Assembly: GCF_006715785.1 (NCBI RefSeq)
Contig: NZ_VFNX01000001.1
Location: 2,308,501-2,372,500 of the forward strand
Direction of reading: 5' to 3'
Length of the DNA stretch: 64,000 nt
From: Streptomyces puniciscabiei
GTDB taxonomy: Bacteria > Actinomycetota > Actinomycetes > Streptomycetales > Streptomycetaceae
A program made the position numbers and the translations under genes. This document shows positions 58,343 to 64,000 of the stretch, in pieces. Positions within the stretch are counted from its first letter, which is position 1; every line of letters begins with the position of its first letter. The notes under the pieces were generated by a model. That model had not been told where the DNA came from and did not search any database. It saw only the letters and a list, made by a program, of their open reading frames with translations.

Positions 58343-58392
58343 TACTTCTCCGGTTTCTGTGTGCCGATGGGTACAGCTAACCTGGAACGTCG

Positions 58393-58417
58393 CCGACCCA
58401 CGCGGTCGGGTGTGTCG
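58393..58417 (-). promoter_or_regulatory. Leader hairpin shared with rpsJ (rpsL copy)
   Basis: CCGACC-CACGC-GGTCGG with the adjoining GTGTGTCG; 24 of 25 positions match the rpsJ leader element. It lies about 50-75 bases upstream of the rpsL start and about 120 bases downstream of the promoter. Confidence 0.65.
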
Positions 58418-58536
58418 AATCCGGCGGACTCCCGCCGCTAGGCGAAAAGAGCACAGATTACGGTGGCCGCTCAGGGCTCGCCGTGCGGTCTGAAGGCACG
58501 CACGAGAGCCAGGGCACACCCCAGGCACAAGGTCTG

Positions 58537-58565
58537 AGCGTACCTACCTCACGGACTTCGGTCAA
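58537..58565 (-). promoter_or_regulatory. rpsL (str operon) promoter
   Basis: On the minus strand, TTGACC and TACGCT with 17-base spacing, about 195 bases upstream of rpsL. The -35 flank GTTTTGACC is shared with the rplM promoter. Confidence 0.65.
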
Positions 58566-58798
58566 AACAAATGGAGCGAGCACCGACACGCCGGTCGTCC
58601 CACCTCGTCGGCCAGGTTTGGTCCCAGTTGTCCAGTGCCCGGCGTGGGGCCGCCGCGGAAGGGCGTCACACCTGGTCGGAGGGCCGGAAAGCGCCCTTCG
58701 GCCGCGCCTGGCCGGTTTCCGCTCTTGCCGGGGATATGCCCGTTGCGCTTTCAGTACGTTGATCCGTCCGCTGCGGGTGAACAATTCGGGGGGCCGGC

Positions 58799-59575
58799 AT
58801 GGCGAGCACGTGGACGACCGCGTCTGCACGGGACGACGGCGGTCTGGACGACCGGGTGCCCTTCCTCGCCCGGCTGGAAACCGAGGACCGGGAGGTGCTG
58901 CTCGCCCTCGGCCGGGAGCTGGCCTTCACCGCCCGCACGGTGCTGATCCACCAGCACGAGCCGTCCTCCCACGTGCTCTTTCTCGTGCAGGGCTGGACCA
59001 AGGTGACCGCGGCGGCCGCCAACGGCTATGAGGCGCTGCTCGCGCTGCGCGGCCCCGGTGACATCGTCGGCGAGTCGGCGGCGCTGACCGGGCGGCCGCG
59101 CTCGGCCACCGTGACCGCGCTGGAGCCGGTGCGCTCGCTGGCCGTGGAGCACGAGCGGTTCCGGGACTTCCTGCGCCGCTCCCCCGCCGCCTCCTTCGCC
59201 CTGCTGGGCCTCACCGCCGACCGCACCCGCGCGGCCGACCGGCGCCGGCTGGAGTTCGCCTCCATGAACGTGCGCGAGCGGCTCGCCGTCCTGCTGCTGG
59301 ACCTGGCCCGCACGCACGGCCGCCGCACCGAGGAGGGCATCGAGGTCTCCGTCCCCCTGAGCAAACAGGAGCTGGCGGGCTCGGTGGGGGCCTCACGCGA
59401 GATGGTCCAGCGCCTGCTGAAGGAGCTGCGCGACAAACACGCGGTCACCACGGGCCGCCGGGCCCTGCTCATCCACCGCCCCGACGTTCTGCGCCGAATA
59501 GCTGCCGCAACCTCCGCCTCCACCCCGGGCACCCCGTGGATCCCGTCTCCGCCGGGGCCGCCGGACGGGGAGTGA
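58799..59575 (+). CDS. Crp/Fnr-family transcriptional regulator
   Basis: 258 residues. A cyclic-nucleotide-binding domain (residues 20-130) carries the phosphate-binding cassette GESAALTGRPRSATVTA with Glu92 and Arg101-Ser102 retained, so it may bind a cyclic nucleotide. A winged HTH follows at 188-210 (SKQELAGSVGASREMVQRLL). A Pro-rich tail ends it. GGGGGGCC precedes the ATG. It is the first gene after the str operon, divergent from rpsL, and lies upstream of a cyclase-like gene across a repeat-filled gap. Confidence 0.88.
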   Translation: MASTWTTASARDDGGLDDRVPFLARLETEDREVLLALGRELAFTARTVLIHQHEPSSHVLFLVQGWTKVTAAAANGYEALLALRGPGDIVGESAALTGRPRSATVTALEPVRSLAVEHERFRDFLRRSPAASFALLGLTADRTRAADRRRLEFASMNVRERLAVLLLDLARTHGRRTEEGIEVSVPLSKQELAGSVGASREMVQRLLKELRDKHAVTTGRRALLIHRPDVLRRIAAATSASTPGTPWIPSPPGPPDGE

Positions 59576-60708
59576 CGGGGCGAGGGCGCCGGGGGCGTGG
59601 GGGGACGGCCGGCATCGGGGCCGCAGAGGATGCGGGCGGGCCTCGAGGCCGTACGGGGGAACGGCCGGCGCCAGGACCAGGTGACGAGGGGCGCCGGGGC
59701 GTGGAAGGCCTGCTGGCATCGGGGCCGGAGAGGATGACGGCGGGCATCGAGGCCATACGGGGGAACGGCCGGCACCAGGACCGTAGAAGGCGCTGGCAGG
59801 CACCGAGACCGCACAGCGGGACGGCCGGCACCAGAACCGTAAAAGGTGACGACCGGCACCGAGACCGCGCAGTGGGAACGGCTCGCACCAGGACCAGGTG
59901 ACGAGGGGCGTCGGGGCGTGGAAGGCCTGCTGGCATCGGGGCCGGAGAGGATGACGGCCGGCACCAGGACCGTAGAAGGCGCTGGCAGGCACCGAGACCG
60001 CACAGCGGGACGGCCGGCACCAGAACCGTAAAAGGTGACGACCGGCACCGAGACCGCGCAGTGGGAACGGCTCGCACCAGGACCAGGTGACGAGGGGCGT
60101 CGGGGCGTGGAAGGCCTGCTGGCATCGGGGCCGGAGAGGATGACGGCCGGCACCGAGACCGCACAAAGGGACGGCCGGCGCCAGGGCCGGCGGGAGCCGG
60201 CATCGGTGTCGCCGGAGGTGACAAAGGTCATCGGGGCGCTGGGAGGGTGACCACCGCAGGACCGTGACCGCAGTCACCCGGGCCGGCGGGAGGGCGACAG
60301 CGTTCGTCGGGGCGGCCTCGAGAGGGTGACAACCGCGGGACGGTGCCCGCGCCCACCAGGTCTGCAGGGGCGACACCGCTGACTGCCGCAGGGGCGACGG
60401 TCACACAGTCACCGGCCGCCAGATGGGTGACAGGCGCGGCGCCGGCCGCTCGCGGGCACCGGGGCCGCCCCGGGGAAGGACCGCAGCCGGCAGTCACCAG
60501 GGCCGTCCGTGCAGCGGCGCCGGCCATCACTGCTACCCCCCGTCCCGAAGAGTGACGCCGGCCATCACGGCCACTCGAACGGTGACCTCGGCCCCCGGGG
60601 TCACTCTGTGCACACGGTCACACTTCGACTGCGTCATCCGCCCTCACGGCCGCCGCCGAAGCGCAGCCACTCTGCTGCCCTGCACGGCGAACCCTCCGAG
60701 AGGCGACG
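59576..60708. other. Repeat-filled gap without a credible gene
   Basis: About 1.1 kb. The first 0.6 kb is the nested repeat at 59640-60200. The rest is looser sequence rich in GGTGAC and GGGCGAC boxes that look like decayed copies of the same units. Long frames on the minus strand exist only because the repeat length is a multiple of three. Confidence 0.75.
59640..60200. repeat. Nested minisatellite, about 28-bp units in a 189-bp higher-order repeat
   Basis: The box GTGACGAGGGGCG begins at 59681, 59898 and 60087, giving blocks of 217 and 189 bp and a partial third. The 189-bp blocks are nearly identical. Inside are variants of a roughly 28-bp unit, for example CCGGCACCGAGACCGCACAG and CCGGCACCAGAACCGTAAAA, differing at a few positions. 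Near-identity of blocks implies recent duplication. Confidence 0.85.
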
Positions 60709-61578
60709 ATGACCGACCCCGTGAGCCGTACGATCCTGCTGCTGGACATCGAGAGGTTCAGCGACCGGGACGACGTGGAGCAGGCCTATCTGCGGCGCAT
60801 GCTCTACGACATCACCGACCGCACCCTGGAACGCGCCGGCATCGACGAGACCCAGCGGTTGCGCGCCGACCGCGGGGACGCGGTCCTGGCACTCATCGAT
60901 GCGAACGCTTCGGTCACGACGCTGCTGCGGGTCCTGCTCAAGGAGGTTCCCGCCGAGCTGCACGCCGTCAACCGCATGGCGTCCCGCTCCGCCCAGATCC
61001 GGCTGCGCGGTGTCGTCGCCACCGGCTATGTCGCCGTGGACGAACTCGACGGCTGGGTCGGCTCCGATCTCAACCACGCCTGCCGCCTGCTCGACGCCGG
61101 TCTGCTGCGCGACGCCCTGCGCGAGCGGTCCGACGACTTCGCGCTGTGCGTCTCGGACGCCCTGTACGCGGGCGTGGTGCGCCACGACCACCCCGGCATT
61201 CCCGCGGCCGAGTTCCGCCCGGTGACGGTGGGCAGCAAGAACGGCCCGCTGAAGGCCTGGCTGCACGGGCCGCTGCCCGCCGGCCAGGACCGGCACGAGG
61301 ACCACCGTGACACGGGGGAGGGGGAGGTGCCGGGCGGTTCGGGGGACCGCTCGGCACCGCGCACACCCGCCGCCCCCGCCGGAGACGGCCCGGCGCCGGC
61401 CGGATCGGGGGGAGCCCCGGCGCCGGGCCCGGTCATCAACGTCCACGGCGGCAGCTTCACCGGCGGGCTGATCGGCGGCAGCCAGTTCGGCGGCATCAGC
61501 GGCGGCCACTTCACCGGCGACGTCGTCCTCGGCGAACCCGGCAAGGACCGCGGGCGCGGGCGGGGTGAGGGCGCGTGA
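60709..61578 (+). CDS. Class III nucleotidyl-cyclase-like protein with C-terminal amyloid-type motif
   Basis: 289 residues. A cyclase homology domain spans residues 1 to about 185. The two metal Asp residues are present (Asp13 in ILLLDIERFS and Asp57 in ADRGDAVLALI), followed by GVVATGYVAV and GWVGSDLNHACRLLDAG, which match the later strands and helix of such domains. Substrate-specificity residues are not clear. A Pro/Gly/Ala linker (191-240) leads to a glycine-rich motif at 247-275 ending GGISGGHFTGDVVLG. The same motif opens the next protein. GAGAGGCGACG precedes the ATG. The stop overlaps the next start by four bases. I infer an effector or signal-producing partner. Confidence 0.8.
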   Translation: MTDPVSRTILLLDIERFSDRDDVEQAYLRRMLYDITDRTLERAGIDETQRLRADRGDAVLALIDANASVTTLLRVLLKEVPAELHAVNRMASRSAQIRLRGVVATGYVAVDELDGWVGSDLNHACRLLDAGLLRDALRERSDDFALCVSDALYAGVVRHDHPGIPAAEFRPVTVGSKNGPLKAWLHGPLPAGQDRHEDHRDTGEGEVPGGSGDRSAPRTPAAPAGDGPAPAGSGGAPAPGPVINVHGGSFTGGLIGGSQFGGISGGHFTGDVVLGEPGKDRGRGRGEGA

Positions 61579-63770
61579 GCACACCCGAGGCGCAGGCCCC
61601 GCCCCACCCGGCGGCCGCGGCGGGGGCCGAGCCGGCCGCGGACGAGCCCAGACCGGCCGAAGGCGGCGCGGACCCGGGCGAGTCCGAGGAGCGGGACCAG
61701 CCACAGACCGCCTGGTCGGCACGGCGCGACCTGGTCGACCACAGCCCCCGCACCATGAACGTCGGCGCCCGCGCCCGCTTCAGCGGCGGTCTGCTCGGCG
61801 GCGACCAGCACGGCGGCATCAGCGGCGGCCACTTCACCGGCGACGTCTTCCTGGGCGGCAGGACGGAGGTCTACCAGCTCGCGGCGCCCGCTCCGGTCCT
61901 GGCCTCCGGAGAGGTACCGCAGGCCACCCTGGAGGAGCTGGAGCGCGGTTTCGCGGCCGACGAGCAGCTGATGTGCCGGCTGCTGGCCCGGCTGCGCGAT
62001 GAGCGCGTTCTGGTGCTGTCGGGCGGGCGCTTCACCGGCCGGCGCACGGCCGCCCTGATGCTGCTGCACCGCCTCGGCGCCCTGCCCGTGCGCACTCTGG
62101 TCCGCGACACCGGCGCGAGCGGCCTCGCCGAACAGTTCGGCGGCGAGCAGCAGGCGCGCGGTCACGTCTTGTGCGACCTGGCCCCCCGCCGGGACGAGCC
62201 CCTGCGCTGGACCCATCTGCTGGCCGCCCGCGACCGGCTCGCCGAACGGGACGCCTATCTCGTCGTCACGCTCGACCCGAACGCGGCCCTGGACGACGTC
62301 ACCGCCGAGGAGTGGCGTCCGCCGGCCGCCGCCGACGTCCTGACCGCCCAGCTGCGCGCCCGCACCGATGAGGAGACGGCCCGGAAACTGCTCGCACTGC
62401 CGCAGGTGGCGGACTTCCTCGGGCGCAGCCACCAGCCGCGCGAAGCTGCCGCGTTCGCCAGGCTGCTCGCCCGATACGCGACCGGAGAGGCCAACGAGGA
62501 CGCGGTCGGCCGGTTCTCCCTGGTGTCGCTGGAGAACCAGGTTCAGGAGTGGTTCGAAGAGGACGAGAGCCATCTCCACCTGCGTGACAAGGCGTTTCTC
62601 ATCGCACTCGCCGCCTTCGACGGCGGTTCGTATGCGCTCACCGCGGAGCTGAGTGATCTGCTCTACCGCTTCCTGCAGGAGACCCAGGACCCCGCGCGCG
62701 TCCCCGAGGTCCCCGTCTTCGGCACCCATGTCGGCAAGCGGCTGCAGCTCGCCCGCGCGGAGATGTACGTGGACGACGAGCGCACCCAGTGGGGGCCGGT
62801 CACCCAGCAGAAGGCCAGGTTCCGCGACGAACGGACCTGGACCGTGCTGCTGCGCGAGGTGTGGACCGGCCACCCCTCTGCCCGGCCCGCACTGATCCGC
62901 TGGCTGCGCCGGCTCGCCGACGACGGCCGCCCACTGGTGCGCACCCGGGCCGCGTCCGCCGTCTCCGTCCTGGCCCACACCGACCTGCCGTCGGCGATGG
63001 CGCTGGTCATCGAACCATGGGCGACCTCCAAGACGTTCCGTCAGCGACTCGCGGCCGTCAACGCCCTCACCCTCGCTCACCTCGCCGGCATGCCCAACGT
63101 CCCGCGCATCCTCGACGCCTGGTGCCAGGGCGACGACCGGCAGCTGCGCTGGGCGGCCGTACGGGCGTATGCGCTGATCGGGCCCGAGCGTCCGGAACAG
63201 GCCCTGGCCGCGCTCCGCAGCGCTGGGCGCCGTCTGTACTACGAGGGCGAGGGCCATCCGGACAGCCTCGACCACGAGATGGCGCGCGAGCTGACCGAGG
63301 CCGTGGAGCTGCTGCTGCTCTCCTCCGCCGCCGATCAGGTCCTGACCGAGTTGTGCGCCCATCTCAACGACGACTACGCCGTGCGTGACCTGACACTCGG
63401 TGGCTTCGTACGGGCCTGCGGGCACACCGAGGACGACGAGCCGTACGGCACCCCGCTGATCCTCGCCTGGTACGCCCGGGCGTCGGCCGAAGGCGGGACG
63501 GCTGCCCGCGAGATCCCGTTCCTGTGGCGTGCCGTGCTGTCCGACAAGGAATCGACGGTCGTCGCACTCGAAGCGCTGCGCACCTGGGTGCTCATCGCCG
63601 ATCGGTCACCGACCGCCGAGTGGGCCCTGGCCGCCTTGCTGCCCACTCTCGGCACCACCCGAGCGGAGTGCCAACGCCTGAGCCATCTGCTGCGCACCAT
63701 GCGAGGCGAGGACGGCGCTCCCCCGCCGCCGGTCGCGGCCCGGCTGCTGGCCACGCTTCCCACCCACTGA
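61575..63770 (+). CDS. STAND-like NTPase with N-terminal amyloid-type motif and helical repeats
   Basis: 731 residues from a GTG overlapping the previous stop. An acidic, disordered N-terminus (1-60) is followed by the glycine-rich motif at 69-94 (GGDQHGGISGGHFTGDVFLG). A linker (100-140) leads to a P-loop-like block VLVLSGGRFTGRRTAALMLL (147-166), in which Arg replaces the usual Walker A Lys. HVLCDLAP and AYLVVTLDPN suggest the Walker B region and a later strand. From about residue 330 to the end it is a run of helical hairpins of HEAT type (VRTRAASAVSVLAHTDLPSA; QRLAAVNALTLAHLAGMPNV; RWAAVRAYALIGPERPEQAL). The layout is that of an NLR-like sensor. Confidence 0.78.
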   Translation: MSTPEAQAPPHPAAAAGAEPAADEPRPAEGGADPGESEERDQPQTAWSARRDLVDHSPRTMNVGARARFSGGLLGGDQHGGISGGHFTGDVFLGGRTEVYQLAAPAPVLASGEVPQATLEELERGFAADEQLMCRLLARLRDERVLVLSGGRFTGRRTAALMLLHRLGALPVRTLVRDTGASGLAEQFGGEQQARGHVLCDLAPRRDEPLRWTHLLAARDRLAERDAYLVVTLDPNAALDDVTAEEWRPPAAADVLTAQLRARTDEETARKLLALPQVADFLGRSHQPREAAAFARLLARYATGEANEDAVGRFSLVSLENQVQEWFEEDESHLHLRDKAFLIALAAFDGGSYALTAELSDLLYRFLQETQDPARVPEVPVFGTHVGKRLQLARAEMYVDDERTQWGPVTQQKARFRDERTWTVLLREVWTGHPSARPALIRWLRRLADDGRPLVRTRAASAVSVLAHTDLPSAMALVIEPWATSKTFRQRLAAVNALTLAHLAGMPNVPRILDAWCQGDDRQLRWAAVRAYALIGPERPEQALAALRSAGRRLYYEGEGHPDSLDHEMARELTEAVELLLLSSAADQVLTELCAHLNDDYAVRDLTLGGFVRACGHTEDDEPYGTPLILAWYARASAEGGTAAREIPFLWRAVLSDKESTVVALEALRTWVLIADRSPTAEWALAALLPTLGTTRAECQRLSHLLRTMRGEDGAPPPPVAARLLATLPTH

Positions 63771-63791
63771 CCTACCCCTGGACGACACGCC

Positions 63792-64000
63792 ATGCCCTCC
63801 TTCCGGCAACCCGAGTGGCAGCAGCCCGCCGACCGGCACACCCAGCTGGTCGACCCGGTGCTCACCGTGCGGCAGCTGTCCCGCTTCGAGTTCAACTTCC
63901 GCTCCCTGGTCCGTATCGACCACGCACTCGTCTTCTCCACCCCCAAGGGTTCCTACGAGGCCTATCTGCCGCCGCAGCGGCCGACCCGCGCCGAGATCAC
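63792..64000 (+). CDS. Third gene of the cyclase/NTPase operon (cut by window end)
   Basis: Starts at ATG 63792, 21 bases after the NTPase stop, and stays open to the window end (69 full codons). It begins MPSFRQPEWQQPADRHTQLV and contains VRQLSRFEFNFRSLVRIDHA. No domain can be recognised from this part. Its spacing and direction make it a likely component of the same system. Confidence 0.7.
   Translation, partial: MPSFRQPEWQQPADRHTQLVDPVLTVRQLSRFEFNFRSLVRIDHALVFSTPKGSYEAYLPPQRPTRAEI

Noticed and set aside
59640..60200. Possible CRISPR array
   Set aside because: Units are all related to one another with no unique spacers, lengths vary and no cas genes are nearby.
59026..60376. Long repetitive frames on the minus strand across the minisatellite (up to 401 codons)
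   Set aside because: The 189-bp block is a multiple of three, so open frames extend automatically in all three phases. No ribosome site, no recognisable domain, and one overlaps the Crp gene on the opposite strand.
61026..63425. A 799-codon minus-strand frame
   Set aside because: Antisense shadow of the NTPase gene caused by high GC at third positions.

Overview
The window is high-GC actinobacterial DNA, almost certainly from a Streptomyces chromosome core. The order tsaB-rimI-tsaD, alr, acpS, glmS, coaA, glmM, rpsI-rplM, then the S10/spc/alpha ribosomal block and the str block (rpsL-rpsG-fusA-tuf) is that of the central chromosome of streptomycetes. GTG starts, 4-nt stop/start overlaps and proline/alanine-rich secreted proteins fit the same assignment. 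No rpsD lies between rpsK and rpoA, as is usual in this genus.

Layout. 1-4.5 kb: a LacI-type regulator (cut by the window edge), a divergent family 3 glycoside hydrolase, and a DUF347 membrane protein. 4.5-9.9 kb: an atypical tRNA-Gly(UCC), then the t6A tRNA-modification genes tsaD, rimI, tsaB and tsaE. Among them are an L,D-transpeptidase-like protein without its catalytic cysteine and a 57-residue protein behind a perfect 22-bp palindrome resembling an iron box. 10-17 kb: cell-wall and cofactor genes (alr, an L,D-transpeptidase, nnrD, acpS, an SDR, glmS). 17-22.5 kb: coaA, a DUF389 membrane protein, an RTX-like secreted protein, glmM, rpsI and rplM.

23.7-31.2 kb is a five-gene plus-strand island between rplM and truA. 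It encodes a GH26-like hydrolase, a processive GT2 synthase resembling animal Egghead beta-1,4-mannosyltransferase, a GH113-like hydrolase, a GDP-mannose pyrophosphorylase-like enzyme and an O-acyltransferase. Together these read as a pathway for an acylated beta-mannan-type surface polysaccharide.

31.2-48.4 kb is the translation block, all on the minus strand: truA, rplQ, rpoA, rpsK, rpsM, rpmJ, infA, map, adk, secY, then the spc and S10 genes up to rpsJ. 48.4-53.9 kb holds accessory genes (two membrane proteins, a DUF397 fragment, a large GT4 glycosyltransferase and a 5'-truncated gene remnant). 54-58.6 kb is the str operon. The rpsJ and rpsL leaders share a nearly identical 25-nt hairpin element.

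58.8-64 kb is the most unusual part. It carries a Crp-type regulator, about 0.6 kb of nested minisatellite DNA, and a coupled operon. The operon encodes a class III nucleotidyl-cyclase-like protein and a STAND-like NTPase with helical repeats. The C-terminus of the first and the N-terminus of the second carry the same roughly 26-residue glycine-rich motif (21 of 26 identical). This is the architecture expected of an amyloid-type signalling pair in a bacterial conflict or immunity system. The operon continues past the window end.
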